A DNA stretch of 64,000 nucleotides from a virus: positions 52,371 to 116,370 of IMG/VR virus record IMGVR_UViG_3300027969_000055; one strand, 5' to 3'. The notes beneath the pieces were generated by a model. That model was not told the DNA's origin. It searched no databases and worked only from the letters and a program-made list of their open reading frames with translations. Below are positions 55,001-64,000 of this stretch, in pieces. Each line of letters opens with the position of its first letter. Positions within the stretch are counted from its first letter, which is position 1. Made by a program: the position numbers and the translations under genes.

Positions 55001-57845
55001 AAATTCAACTAGATTTGAAGATTATAAATTTACTGCACTATTAAAACCAATTAAAGAAGATCCAAATGAGGTTAAACAACCTGTTAAATATCGTGTAATT
55101 GAAAATACAAATTCAAAATCAATTACCCTATTAATTGAACTTGCCCTTGGGTATAAAGCTCAATTAAATGATTCAATTTTTTTAACTGACTGGAATACAA
55201 ATCTTTTTGAAATAGGATACGGTAGTGATTTAAGTGTAATTAGCCAAGCAAGTTTATTTAATGGAACTATTAAATCAGCACCAATTTCATATACTATTGA
55301 TTTATGTAGTGACGTTAATGGGTATTCAGCACCAACTTCATTAATTGATTATCAAAATCAAATCTCAGGCGTATCAATAATTCCAGGATTGGCATTAGGC
55401 CAAGTCGCTCATATTAAATACGGTATTCTATCTACCATTATTGCAACCCCTGGCTCAGATGTATATAATGCAATTCAACTAGATAAAATCGCAGCTGGCG
55501 ATAAATTAGGTAATAGAGTATACGCAAATGTTCAAAAGGGAACAACCATACTCTTATCATCCGGTGCATATCAAGCCGCAACAATTACTGCCTATTTTGA
55601 AGATGCTTGGCAAAATGGAGATCCTGATTTGGGTACAATAAACCCTGGCCAAATATATGAACAAACTAATTATGTGCCGGCAATTCCAGGCCCAGGACAA
55701 ATTGCTCAAATTGATCTAAATACGAAAAATATACTATTTCACAATACCTCATACTCAGATACAACCCATAAATATTTTAATGATAGTATAAGTATTGATC
55801 AGTCGCCTAAGCTTGATATTCTATTTAATACAGTAGGTCAAACGCCTAGATTTAGTCTATCTGCACTAGATGGTGTAAATTATACTGAAATTGTTTTTGA
55901 TAAAACGTCAACCAATAGTTATACCTCTGGCGTTTACGATATTCAAATAAATTATGTTTCTGGAGATTTAGGACCAGCGTATAATATTCCAAATTTTGAG
56001 CCGCTCCTATTTAAAACTCAATGGTTTATTCCAGAATATACTAATTCAAATACTCCAGCTCTGTATAGTTTTACAGTTGAGAATTCAACTGCATATTTTG
56101 ATTCAATGTTTGGAGATTATCGAATTGAATTTGATCAAAATGAAGTTTCAAACTTAACACATTCATTCCTATACTATGCAAAAAATAAAAAGTATAATAA
56201 TAAAAGGTCAGCATATTCTACAATTAAATTATCTAGGGGAATTGACTTATCTGCTAGTGGAATTCATTTAGCACCATCATTATTACCAGATTATGCACAG
56301 ACTGAAAAACTAACAGGTCTTGAAAGCTATGATGTATCCGCTGACTCTGAAATCAATCAAATTAGTACAAATTTTGCTCCACTGTATATTATTAAACCTG
56401 GAGAAAAAAGCATACTTGTTCAAAGATCGTTAGGGACTCCTCTAACCCTGTCCACCTTAATTGATCAAGCATTTACTAAAGATGGAGTAGATGGAGCATT
56501 TCAAAATATTATTAATTTTACCATAGGCACAAGTCCAGTAACTTTAATTAAACCAGTTCCAAATAGTTTAGGTGATACTTCTAATTTTTCATATACTGAG
56601 AATGGCCTACCTACTGGAGTTACTTTTAACTGGACAAATGATGCAAACCATTTTCAAATATTTGGAGGTGTTAACTATTTTCAAAAAGTATTTGAAAACT
56701 TATCATTTGCAAAGTTATTTCAGCTACTTGATAAAAATCAAAGTGTTATAAGTTGGGAATCATATACTAACGGTATTCTAAGTGGTTACAAAACACTATC
56801 TATTGAAATAGCTGACGCCGATACTGTAAATAAATCTACTATTATTAATATTACGCCAGACCAGGTAACTGAAGGTAAAATTAATATAATTGCAGGTTAT
56901 GAATTAACTGAGGTTCCATCCAAACCATATGAAATTAACCGGTATTCTGCTGAATATGAAATAATTACCAAACCTATTGCTGGTTTTAAATATAATTTTT
57001 CAATAAATTCAAATAGTTTACCTGGAGCAAATATTTGCCTTGATCCAGAGATTGATAATTTTTTTATTATTCCAGATTTTGAATATGTTAAGTATTCTAG
57101 GCAAAATATTTTAGCTCTTGAAAATAGTCGAAATTACTCAGCAGTCTATCCTTTAATTAATGAGACTCCAATTAGCCGTACTAATTTTAACAGTCTGTCA
57201 TCAAGCTGGGATTATAATTATCATTTTGAATCGCTAAATAAAAGTGAATCCATTGGAGTTGCCGGCAGTAAGCGAGTAGTTGAAGATTATTCATTTATTT
57301 CAAAGCTATTAAATCTTCCAAATGAATTTATAATTGAAGATTATACATCAATTGAACTTAGTCAAAATTTATTTAATACGTCGCAAGCAACTGAAGCTGA
57401 TATAGTATATGCAAATTATCCAGAGCAGGTTAAATTCAAAATTAATAAGTCAGCTTTAATTACAAAGCACCTATCAAACAATGGGCTTAGGGCAGAATTC
57501 CAAAAGTTTTTTAAATATGATGATGGTTCCCAAATTATATCAGACCCTGACTTTTTAGGAGAATTAACCTTTGAGGAATTTCTTTCTCAATATTGTCTAC
57601 TTAATTTAATTAAACTATATAGAATAGATTCATTTGAATTCTATGAATTAGATGACAGAACGATTCAGGGTAACCTAGTTGAATTTACACAAGTTGGTTA
57701 CAATTCGCTTAATAACTTAGGCTATGACCTAATCAAGAATATTAGAATAAATAATACCAAATCAAGCGTGGTAGAAGGTTCTATCCTATTAAAACCTAAT
57801 ACTGGAGTTAAATTGGTTCCAAAAATAAAAATTAAATTCATTTAA
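52011..57845 (+). CDS. giant structural protein of 1944 residues
   Basis: The largest gene in the window. The start is GTG, 15 bases after the previous stop. No family is recognised. The protein is Tyr/Asn/Ser-rich throughout, without long hydrophobic or coiled-coil stretches, and looks like a series of beta domains with repeated F-D and D-N-G-type turns. That suits an extended baseplate or long fibre component. It overlaps the collagen-like fibre gene by one base, so the two are probably made together. Role inferred from operon and size. Confidence 0.6.
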   Translation: MINQNLTYTRIAERNVSFQLLRTNPKLTTNIKLTVDSGGDLWLNSINANSQLSSQKYKRFAISENSNHEVNLYRFYDNGRTPTSISYQLGSTIGLTAVAKDLKDQYDFDLYTSGAKYLMDKQYSEKFTYFAPVYLDKVLPEKFVIFKIPGASNYTAGVGRELQINEQLTTQKFATDLFTNAEIIKVFDLSESSKLGKYIHNISKNPMFTQNPLYVNYKDGGYSIYRGASISSGTYVELPELISSVLSRSLPLLKVEQFITLGFERNNIVHPKILNLEFLFDDATANPYEFNRYFGVYCNDIDLETFEFDLSKMYELSLSQNTADNDQTFSTNFIQSDDISFTLTNSTGVKLRGHGLSQNLSDLYFNRTSTDTLFFPYLKTKNNQIHLIKPLSWNQSDTIVDFQLDDNQFDLGLAFGPTSLITQEISDLSKLDTKSTVLIQVFNTPQHLDKLRIYHPSGSAFSITDNGGKYDELVFVSGYFMDNESYSLSYLSTGESLIYVNADKDLDQITQAITDIVSELKDSSIIGIRMNNHAFIQTQSYGNTFGVLKVRSLEAVSALPKFKINDKITSDLVFADGGFLNRPHPIIALGNAAKLDGQLDNIVVKTNQNWSKISRICNLTDSIKSGLSLTDQAKAISEFKTKASIQLVDNETVRVDHGKIEIRKNFKPSVGVLSIFETMDFNFSTYSSDYSRNLLLDLYKDFYIPENTLLLDFTKYTYQLIGDGTVEINGIYYSDPSTLIWQNTSTLSKYNVKSNGPSGKPILIYGLKMPGTTVDPNSSIYKDRLDIPYFDESQDPLNFIGTFSIKADHVPIESKSPTYQVRDKFLQGNLSSEYHAYLENYTKDFAIDGRVIPYITKWGITDSTDSRDNPYRLNSDIVFGKDNFGPSHRETSTTPEKLTHEWFYIESNFGYTKDVSLARSNFYYFDQPMLIDQLTSSASYFDEYFTYIPTVDGVQVGRPQYRYSLLSKNQFTKQYETVFKGSLFRFYELTSSQTTVSNSTRFEDYKFTALLKPIKEDPNEVKQPVKYRVIENTNSKSITLLIELALGYKAQLNDSIFLTDWNTNLFEIGYGSDLSVISQASLFNGTIKSAPISYTIDLCSDVNGYSAPTSLIDYQNQISGVSIIPGLALGQVAHIKYGILSTIIATPGSDVYNAIQLDKIAAGDKLGNRVYANVQKGTTILLSSGAYQAATITAYFEDAWQNGDPDLGTINPGQIYEQTNYVPAIPGPGQIAQIDLNTKNILFHNTSYSDTTHKYFNDSISIDQSPKLDILFNTVGQTPRFSLSALDGVNYTEIVFDKTSTNSYTSGVYDIQINYVSGDLGPAYNIPNFEPLLFKTQWFIPEYTNSNTPALYSFTVENSTAYFDSMFGDYRIEFDQNEVSNLTHSFLYYAKNKKYNNKRSAYSTIKLSRGIDLSASGIHLAPSLLPDYAQTEKLTGLESYDVSADSEINQISTNFAPLYIIKPGEKSILVQRSLGTPLTLSTLIDQAFTKDGVDGAFQNIINFTIGTSPVTLIKPVPNSLGDTSNFSYTENGLPTGVTFNWTNDANHFQIFGGVNYFQKVFENLSFAKLFQLLDKNQSVISWESYTNGILSGYKTLSIEIADADTVNKSTIINITPDQVTEGKINIIAGYELTEVPSKPYEINRYSAEYEIITKPIAGFKYNFSINSNSLPGANICLDPEIDNFFIIPDFEYVKYSRQNILALENSRNYSAVYPLINETPISRTNFNSLSSSWDYNYHFESLNKSESIGVAGSKRVVEDYSFISKLLNLPNEFIIEDYTSIELSQNLFNTSQATEADIVYANYPEQVKFKINKSALITKHLSNNGLRAEFQKFFKYDDGSQIISDPDFLGELTFEEFLSQYCLLNLIKLYRIDSFEFYELDDRTIQGNLVEFTQVGYNSLNNLGYDLIKNIRINNTKSSVVEGSILLKPNTGVKLVPKIKIKFI

Positions 57846-60319
57846 TGTCAGTAGTCATAAACCTTAAGGAAATATTCTCAACAGATAGTCAAATTGACGT
57901 CTCTAGCAAAGTAAATTTTAACTTTAATCAACTAATTGCACTTGGTTTTGGACAAACTGGGCTAACTGGTGACCCTGGTATACAAGGTCCTCCGGGTCCA
58001 ATTGGGCCAGATGGACCTCAAGGCCCGATTGGTACGGTTATTTTTGGATTAACCCCAATTTCAACCACTGCTCCAACTAGTCCTCCAACTGGCATGGTTA
58101 CTGGCGATCTATTAATTACGGCTGACTCTATTATTCGAAAAATAGAGTCAGGTACTGGTTGGGAAAAGCTAACTGATTTTAATTCACTCGTATTAAGTGC
58201 ACTTGGGTCAAATGCTTCGCCATTTGTTAAACTAACTGGAACTTCTAGAATAATTAAACCTAGAATTACGTCAGGTTTGGATTTAACTAATGCAAGTAGT
58301 CCTGCTCCGAATTATCAAACTCCTGGATTAGGTACAAATAACCAAACGGTTCTCTATAATTTTAATGAGCTTAATACAAGTTCCGTAATTATAAATGGTT
58401 CAGGTAATATTGTAATTAGCTCAAATGGCTCAAGTACAGTTCCATTTGATTCAACTAGTGGAGGTGTTAATCTTACAACTAATGTAATTACAGCATTAAA
58501 CGTATCAGGCCATGGATTAGTTAATAAGCAATATGTAACTTATTCTGCTGGAACCGGCACCGTTATTGGAGGTTTATCTAATTACTCAGGCTACTATGTA
58601 TTATACATTGATGCATATACTTTTAAATTGTGCGATACTACGCTAGATGTAGATAATAATAATCCAAAGGACCTTACTAGTTATGGTACTGGAAATCAAA
58701 CTATTTTAACCTATCCTTCAACTGCTGAAAAAATATTTCCAGCAACTGCAAATTTATCATTATATTCAGTATTTGGAAGTGATGCAACTCAAGCAAAAGA
58801 ATTTGCAAGTACAAGTAAAGGATATCGACATCAACTTGAACTAGGATCAGTCGATGCATTGCCTACTGCATATAGCGGAATATCTGGTGTAACTTATGTA
58901 ATTAGTCCAAGTTTTGAAAATTTAAAAGTTAAGAAATATCGAGTAGGAAGTTATAGTGGAAATGAGGCTTATCCTGGCACCTATTACCTAAGAGCAGAAT
59001 ACGACCTTTCTTCAGCTGGCGGAACTACCGCTGAATCATTTTCTCCAAGAAGAAATAGTGAGCAAATTTGGAAAATCAATAAAATTGCAACCACTCAAGC
59101 CTCAGGCCAAACATTTGAACTTAAATTAACCAATTCAAATTTATTAGCAGTTAATGAAAGTAGTAGTGGAGTTAGTGTTGATGGTTTATTATTAAAACGT
59201 GGAGCGCTAGATGGAGGTGGAGGTTCTGGGTATATTGGATTTGGATTTGATCCTAGTGATGCAACTAAAGCTAAACTTGATGCATCTAGTGGAATTACAA
59301 AATTTTCATTTGATGGAATTAAGTTTGAATTAAAAAACGGAACAGATTTTGCAACTCTTGAAATAGATACAACTATTTTTTCCGGAGATCCATGTTTGTT
59401 AATTACCTCACCTTTTAATAAAGTTGAGTCAGTTAATGGAAATTCATACGAAACTATTAATTACAACAAGTACGAAACAATTACTGGTATTAAAACGGTA
59501 ACAATTAATGGAGCTGCAATAACTCTAGCTAAGTCAGGTAGCTCATTACTTGAAACTATCGCAAGCAGTTACAATTACGGACTCATTACCCAAAATGGAG
59601 ATATTCAAATAAGCTCACCAGGATCAGGTAAATTTATTGCACTAAACGATGCAATTAAAGTTAGTGGAGACAGGTTAGTGCATGGTATTCCTTTTCCAAC
59701 AACACAAGCTTCATCGGCTGATGTAAATACGCTTGATGATTATGAAGAGGGAACTTGGGGAGGAACTGGTAATTCTGATTTGTTGTATATCCGTAGAACT
59801 TGGTATGATAATTCTCAAAGTTATTTCGGTTGGCTTGACGTAGTAGGCGGATATATTTCAGGTACTCCAAATGCGCTAGGCTCTTATAACTATAATCGCT
59901 ATACTAAAGTTGGAAATCTGGTAACTTGTACAATCAACTATACTATAAATATGGATTTTATTTACTTAGCTGCAGGTGATCCTCCAGGCGGTGACCTTAT
60001 TGGCGGGCCTGGTACAACCTATGGTGAGGATCCATATTCAGGTTACTTAGGTATTAAATTGCCTTTTACCCCAAAAGCTGATTCCCCAATCAGTGCTAGA
60101 GGGATTGCACTAGGTTCTACTGCAGACATTACTAATATTGAAATTGCACAAATCGGAGACGCAAATACTCTATCGATTGCGTCATTATCGTATATTAACG
60201 GTAATGAGCTAAATCCGTATACTCCAGTAGTTTCTATTAATAATGCCCCAGGCGGATCACCCGGTTATGGAAATGAAATTGTAATCGCTTTTACCATTAG
60301 TTATTTTGCAGCAAATTAA
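57845..60319 (+). CDS. tail fibre protein with collagen-like segment
   Basis: An 824-residue fibre. After a short N-terminal attachment region (1-35) comes a collagen-like run of nine Gly-x-y triplets (36-63, including GPPGPIGPDGPQGPIG), which would trimerise the shaft. The middle is Ser/Gly/Thr-rich beta structure. The C-terminal part has LDDYEEGTWGGTGNSD at about 632 and YTKVGNLVTCTINY at about 695. That layout is familiar from tail fibres of marine and T4-like phages, where DYEEGTWTP precedes the receptor-binding tip. Fibre call is good; the receptor is unknown. The ATG overlaps the previous stop. Confidence 0.8.
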   Translation: MSVVINLKEIFSTDSQIDVSSKVNFNFNQLIALGFGQTGLTGDPGIQGPPGPIGPDGPQGPIGTVIFGLTPISTTAPTSPPTGMVTGDLLITADSIIRKIESGTGWEKLTDFNSLVLSALGSNASPFVKLTGTSRIIKPRITSGLDLTNASSPAPNYQTPGLGTNNQTVLYNFNELNTSSVIINGSGNIVISSNGSSTVPFDSTSGGVNLTTNVITALNVSGHGLVNKQYVTYSAGTGTVIGGLSNYSGYYVLYIDAYTFKLCDTTLDVDNNNPKDLTSYGTGNQTILTYPSTAEKIFPATANLSLYSVFGSDATQAKEFASTSKGYRHQLELGSVDALPTAYSGISGVTYVISPSFENLKVKKYRVGSYSGNEAYPGTYYLRAEYDLSSAGGTTAESFSPRRNSEQIWKINKIATTQASGQTFELKLTNSNLLAVNESSSGVSVDGLLLKRGALDGGGGSGYIGFGFDPSDATKAKLDASSGITKFSFDGIKFELKNGTDFATLEIDTTIFSGDPCLLITSPFNKVESVNGNSYETINYNKYETITGIKTVTINGAAITLAKSGSSLLETIASSYNYGLITQNGDIQISSPGSGKFIALNDAIKVSGDRLVHGIPFPTTQASSADVNTLDDYEEGTWGGTGNSDLLYIRRTWYDNSQSYFGWLDVVGGYISGTPNALGSYNYNRYTKVGNLVTCTINYTINMDFIYLAAGDPPGGDLIGGPGTTYGEDPYSGYLGIKLPFTPKADSPISARGIALGSTADITNIEIAQIGDANTLSIASLSYINGNELNPYTPVVSINNAPGGSPGYGNEIVIAFTISYFAAN

Positions 60320-61107
60320 ACTTTAAGCTTATATGGAATTGGCTTCTTTTTTTCAAGCAGCCGATTACAGTCTAGTAAGACATTTGCATCAAAGCCGTGG
60401 CTTGGATTCATTATTTTATTTAGTAGGATAATATCTTTAGTTAAGGATATTCCATCAGACAAAACAACATGATCTGTACCTGAAACTACAATAACATTTT
60501 TTTCAGGTTGAAAATCATTAAGACCAGGTTTTTCAGTAAGTAGTCGGTCCCTAAATTCGCTATTTTTAAGTCCAGGTAAAGTCAATACGGCCTTTCGGCT
60601 AATTGAATAACCTAAGCTGCGATTACTTTTTGTATTTAGGGTATAAATTTCATAACGATCTAATTTAGTAGACTTACAAACAATATAGATCTTTTCCTGT
60701 TTATGAATATTCGTATTATTAAAATGAAAGTGCAAATTTTCAAGAACTGGAATCTGTTTCTCTAAGTATTTTTGCATTACCTCAGATAGGATTTTAGATC
60801 CCATTTTCATGATTGCCTTACCATTAGAGTCATCCGATTGCGCAAGTTGAGTTACCACATTCGTTAAATTGGAGTGAGCTCTAACCGCATTCAAATGTGA
60901 ATCGTAGACCTTTTTATCTGCGATTATTGTATTAATATTTAGGTAATGGAAAACAATTTCGTAAAAGTTCAGAAAGTCATTCTGTAAATTAGTGAGATAC
61001 TTTTTCTGTGCGTCCAGTAAGACGTATGTATAGTATTCCAGATCAACAAAATTCGCTTGACATAGCCACATCGGGTCTAGTACAAGCTTGGGGTTTAGAG
61101 GTTTCAT
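60316..61107 (-). CDS. hypothetical protein, isolated minus-strand gene in the tail region
   Basis: A 263-residue protein of unknown function. Residues 15-120 are helical (LEYYTYVLLDAQKKYLTNLQNDFLNFYE). Residues 135-235 appear alpha/beta (KIYIVCKSTKLDRYEIYTL, KNVIVVSGTDHVVLSD). The 3' end overlaps the fibre gene by 4 bases. It is the only minus-strand gene in the 22-kb tail block and has its own AATAAATA on the minus strand 20 bases upstream, so it may be a late insertion ('moron') or a fibre-assembly chaperone. Neither is shown by sequence. Confidence 0.6.
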   Translation of the reverse strand: MKPLNPKLVLDPMWLCQANFVDLEYYTYVLLDAQKKYLTNLQNDFLNFYEIVFHYLNINTIIADKKVYDSHLNAVRAHSNLTNVVTQLAQSDDSNGKAIMKMGSKILSEVMQKYLEKQIPVLENLHFHFNNTNIHKQEKIYIVCKSTKLDRYEIYTLNTKSNRSLGYSISRKAVLTLPGLKNSEFRDRLLTEKPGLNDFQPEKNVIVVSGTDHVVLSDGISLTKDIILLNKIMNPSHGFDANVLLDCNRLLEKKKPIPYKLKV

Positions 61108-61127
61108 AGGTACCCCGGTTTTCTTAT

Positions 61128-61135
61128 TATTTATT
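61128..61135 (-). promoter_or_regulatory. candidate late promoter (AATAAATA, minus strand)
   Basis: The minus strand reads AATAAATAATAAG 20 bases before the start of the gene ending at 60316. It is back to back with the plus-strand element at 61160, so the 77-base gap looks like a bidirectional late promoter. Confidence 0.45.
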
Positions 61136-61159
61136 TTGGGTAAAGACGTAATACTCTGC

Positions 61160-61167
61160 GATAAATA
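61160..61167 (+). promoter_or_regulatory. late promoter candidate (GATAAATA)
   Basis: TGCGATAAATAACA, 17 bases before the ATG at 61185, shares GCGATAAATAA with the element before the tail sheath (20479). Confidence 0.6.
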
Positions 61168-61184
61168 ACAAAAAGACCAAATTA

Positions 61185-63248
61185 ATGCAAGTAGTATCCT
61201 ACAAGATCATTCCGGAGCCAGATAAGAACTCGGTCACCTACAGTAAGAATTATCGAATTTTTTCTGCAGCTGAACCTGTCCCTGGAGCTGTGAAAATTGT
61301 AGACTTTAGTGAATCTATTGATTTGGGAACAGCATTACCTCAAAATATAATTCGTAAGTTTAGATATTCCTTTGATATGGGAAATTGGTCATTATGGTAT
61401 GACCTTGATCCAACCGATTTAAGTAATATCGAAGACCTGTTATTTAATGAAGCTGACGTATTTTTTGAAGTCAAATACGAATATGATGATACTACCTACA
61501 ATCCATTAACTACCGAATTAAAGGTCAATTTTGTAAAATTTAATATTCAGAGCACCAAGATTTCTGAATCATTATATACGCCAACTGTCTATTGCTCATC
61601 TGAACGCTGCCCAGCCATTGTTGCTGAAAGGGAAGCCTCATTTAAACCATATGAAGTTGGAACCGCAATTGGAATTGCCAGAGAATTAAGTTATCAAACT
61701 ACCAAAATCTTTGGACATGAAGTTGTCTATTTTAAAACTGAACCTGATCGTACAGGCGGAGATTTTATATTTAAGGAATGGACTCTATTTGAAACAGTTG
61801 ATCGTAAATGCGTAAAGGTTGTTGTACCCAATAATACTTTTCCAGATAATAAGCCTCAATTTACTGAATTTGGAATTGATTTTGAAGTTCCATTTGAAAT
61901 TCATATTGATCATGTTTATTTTCAGTCAATATTTGGACCAGGTACTCAACCTCGAAAAAGAGATTACATGTACTTTCCATTAACTAATCGCATGTATGAA
62001 ATTCAAGGTTCTTATCTGTATCGTGGATTTATGATGGAGCCTTTGTATTGGAAAATACAGTTAACTAAATTTCATCCAAATATTGATATGGTAATGAAAG
62101 CAGTTGATCGCAAATTCCTAGACAATATTATTATTTCTAGTGATCAGCTTTTTGGTAAACAGGCAGAGGTTCAGAAAAAAGATGCTCTTGATAAACAACA
62201 ATATAAAACAATTTCCAATAGGTTTGATGAAACTCGTAGGTCATTGCATCCTGACCTAATTAACCGAATTTTAGATCATACTTTTAACTATGCTCCATTA
62301 ATTGAATACTACTATGATATGAGTGGTGTAAAACAAGTAATTGCAAATTATGTAATTGCCTCAAATGGAAATTCAGAGGATCAATACTTAACGCCAACCG
62401 CTCCATATTCAGTTTATGCATATGAAGGTAGTCCTATATTTAGTGCATGGCAACGTCGCCAACTAAATACTGGCGATACAAATATTGGAGCGTCAAGCCA
62501 AGCAACGATTAAAATGGATGGGCCTAAAGATTCGTACACTGCTCTTGGTAAATATGTGGTAGTTGAAGGTTATAAAAATTTAGCACTAAATCCAACCAAA
62601 CGCCAATCAATTACTGTTAACTCAAGCGGATCTCTTCAATTTAAACAGTCTGATCATGCAGTTGTATATAAAGCAGTTGCCTCAACTGGTAATACTCCAA
62701 ATATGACATTTAGTGCCTTAATTAAATTTAATAAGGGCACCCAGGATATCCGAATATTGGATGGATATGATAACTTATTAGGTATAGGATTGAGAGTAAC
62801 CTGTTCACTCGTAGATAATAGTGGAACACCATATTCAACCTTCTATGTACAAATTAATGGTACCTCATATCCTTTTGTAATTGGTGATTTGGAATATGAT
62901 AAATGGTATTCATTAATTGTGCCAGTATCATCTCAATATGGGCAATTACAACTTAACCTATATTCATTTGGTCAGGATCCAGCAAATATCAAGAATTTTA
63001 ACAGCCTAGTTAGCGTATACTCTGGGTCTGCTAATCCTGGAAACTTTACATTTGTGACTGACCAAAATTGGGCACTACCGTCTGCCAATTATTCAATTGC
63101 AAATATCCGATTGTTTAATACAATGGTTCAGCCAGAAGATCATGAATTTATAGTAAGTCAATTATTCATAAGAGATGAGTCTTTACTTGAACTAATTGAT
63201 AATGCCCGACCTAAATTAAATGTACCATTCATTGCAATAAATAGCTAA
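61185..63248 (+). CDS. tail/baseplate protein with C-terminal LamG-like domain
   Basis: A 687-residue protein. The N-terminal region (FRYSFDMGNWSLWYDLDPTDL) and a middle section (RDYMYFPLTNRMYEIQGSYLYRGFMMEPLYWKI) are rich in aromatic residues, as in conserved structural proteins of T4-like phages. The C-terminal 200 residues (about 475-665) look like a concanavalin/LamG jelly roll: MTFSALIKFNKG, FYVQINGTSYPF, DKWYSLIVPVS, and SIANIRLFNTMV. A carbohydrate-binding role is possible. It has its own late-promoter motif and is followed 7 bases later by the amidoligase-like gene. Confidence 0.65.
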   Translation: MQVVSYKIIPEPDKNSVTYSKNYRIFSAAEPVPGAVKIVDFSESIDLGTALPQNIIRKFRYSFDMGNWSLWYDLDPTDLSNIEDLLFNEADVFFEVKYEYDDTTYNPLTTELKVNFVKFNIQSTKISESLYTPTVYCSSERCPAIVAEREASFKPYEVGTAIGIARELSYQTTKIFGHEVVYFKTEPDRTGGDFIFKEWTLFETVDRKCVKVVVPNNTFPDNKPQFTEFGIDFEVPFEIHIDHVYFQSIFGPGTQPRKRDYMYFPLTNRMYEIQGSYLYRGFMMEPLYWKIQLTKFHPNIDMVMKAVDRKFLDNIIISSDQLFGKQAEVQKKDALDKQQYKTISNRFDETRRSLHPDLINRILDHTFNYAPLIEYYYDMSGVKQVIANYVIASNGNSEDQYLTPTAPYSVYAYEGSPIFSAWQRRQLNTGDTNIGASSQATIKMDGPKDSYTALGKYVVVEGYKNLALNPTKRQSITVNSSGSLQFKQSDHAVVYKAVASTGNTPNMTFSALIKFNKGTQDIRILDGYDNLLGIGLRVTCSLVDNSGTPYSTFYVQINGTSYPFVIGDLEYDKWYSLIVPVSSQYGQLQLNLYSFGQDPANIKNFNSLVSVYSGSANPGNFTFVTDQNWALPSANYSIANIRLFNTMVQPEDHEFIVSQLFIRDESLLELIDNARPKLNVPFIAINS

Positions 63249-63255
63249 CACATAT

Positions 63256-64000
63256 ATGTATAAAGATTTAACAAAAAGCTCACTATTTGATAACGTAAAA
63301 TTAGGATTTGAATTTGAATTCTTTTCTCCAATTTTGCGTGCTGATTTAGCTGAGAAATTAACAACCATTTTAGGTAAAAAAGTAATTAGTACTAATGAAT
63401 ATGGTTCAGATATTCCAGTAAGCTATGATACTTTTAAAATTGAACCTGATTTTTCAGGTGGATTTAAAATGAACGAGCTAATTACTGGCGTAATGCCATA
63501 TAATGAGGCAATCCATGTATTATATAAAGTCTTAAATTTCATTGATGAAAATGGATTTACCACTGAACGAACTGGGTTACACATAAACATGTCATTAAAC
63601 GAATTTGATCTTGGACTAAATGAACGTCTGCAAAATCTAAATGTATTTAAGTATATTCTAGGTCTTAATGAAGAGAAAATATTTGAATTATGGCCATCCG
63701 CTAAATCAAGAATTCAAAAAATTTACAAGAATTCAGTTAGCAATATTTACCCTAAAACTAAATTCCTAGCTGAGACCTCAATTGACTATGCCCGACCAAA
63801 CAGTCCACTTGATTTTTCATATCCTCAATCAAAGTATTTTGGTTTAAATTTTGAAAAGTTAAATAAAGGTTATTTAGAAATTAGATACGCCGGCGGAATT
63901 GACTATCAATTAAAAAGAGCAAGTGCAACTGAATTAATTAATTATATTGCTGAATCTCTATACAATACTCTTCAAGTAAATCACTCATATTCAATTGATG
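63256..64000 (+). CDS. putative amidoligase (COOH-NH2 ligase), partial
   Basis: An open frame from the ATG at 63256 to the window end, 248 codons without a stop, so the gene is cut at its 3' side. The start (KLGFEFEFFSP) matches the G-x-E-x-E-F opening of amidoligase-family proteins (glutamine synthetase-like fold). EPDFSGGFKMNELITGVMP, a T-G-L-H-I-N-M-S motif near residue 115 and YLEIRYAGGIDY near 210 match the family's metal and nucleotide sites. These enzymes form amide bonds between carboxylates and amines, in phages perhaps on proteins or peptidoglycan. Substrate unknown. It sits in the tail block, 7 bases after the LamG-type gene. Confidence 0.7.
   Translation, partial: MYKDLTKSSLFDNVKLGFEFEFFSPILRADLAEKLTTILGKKVISTNEYGSDIPVSYDTFKIEPDFSGGFKMNELITGVMPYNEAIHVLYKVLNFIDENGFTTERTGLHINMSLNEFDLGLNERLQNLNVFKYILGLNEEKIFELWPSAKSRIQKIYKNSVSNIYPKTKFLAETSIDYARPNSPLDFSYPQSKYFGLNFEKLNKGYLEIRYAGGIDYQLKRASATELINYIAESLYNTLQVNHSYSID

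Overview
The window is a contiguous, gene-dense, AT-rich segment of a large T4-like (myovirus) phage genome. About 48 genes tile almost without gaps. Homologues of T4 core genes are recognisable in three groups. Virion: gp21 protease fused to scaffold, gp23 capsid, gp19 tube, gp18 sheath, baseplate and fibre proteins. Replication and recombination: gp41, UvsX, gp46/gp47, gp32, RNase H, gp43 exonuclease/palm half. Nucleotide metabolism and transcription: gp56, gp42-like enzyme, dCMP deaminase, NrdA/NrdB, gp55 sigma. The host is probably a member of the Bacteroidota. Starts lack Shine-Dalgarno sequences and sit in A-rich contexts, often followed by GC as ATGGC. The phage also carries a histone H1-like Hc1 protein of the kind found in Bacteroidota and a protein with an S1 domain. 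No host gene or integrase is visible.

Layout. (1) 64-8359, plus strand: a DnaJ co-chaperone, then a head module (protease-scaffold fusion, major capsid protein), two short proteins with capsid-targeting-like N-termini, a repeat protein, the tail tube, an acidic prohead-core-like protein and another targeting-signal protein. (2) 8391-20351, minus strand: nucleotide metabolism and replication/recombination, in transcription order from gp56 and the polymerase half down to the dCMP enzymes. (3) 20515-23541, plus strand: a 1008-residue tail sheath behind tandem late promoters. (4) 23647-40351, minus strand: 3'-5' exonuclease, GroEL, a very large hydrophobic protein, S1-like protein, NrdB, NrdA, a late-promoter cassette (two targeting-signal proteins plus Hc1), gp32, RNase H, GroES and a HAD phosphatase with a targeting signal. 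(5) 40591-64000, plus strand: RuvC-like resolvase and gp55 sigma, then about 22 kb of very large tail/baseplate/fibre genes, interrupted by one minus-strand gene, and ending in an amidoligase-like gene cut by the window edge.

How the parts fit. The gp55-like sigma factor matches a set of NATAAATA late-promoter motifs placed ahead of structural genes on both strands. The head maturation system is unusual: the protease carries a C-terminal scaffold with eleven 14-residue repeats, most containing an (L/I)-x-E cleavage site. At least seven other genes carry an F-x-Q-F-(I/L/V)-x-E motif like that of T4 internal proteins, which suggests a large packaged proteome: a Lys-rich repeat protein, a HExxH metallopeptidase, a HAD phosphatase and others. 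The gp42-like enzyme has the Asp that specifies cytosine, and a gp56-type dCTPase is present, so virion DNA may contain modified cytosine. The DNA polymerase is split: only the exonuclease and motif A half is here.

Limits: all functional calls are by reading motifs and remembered family sequences, with no searches run. Several structural and small genes could not be identified.
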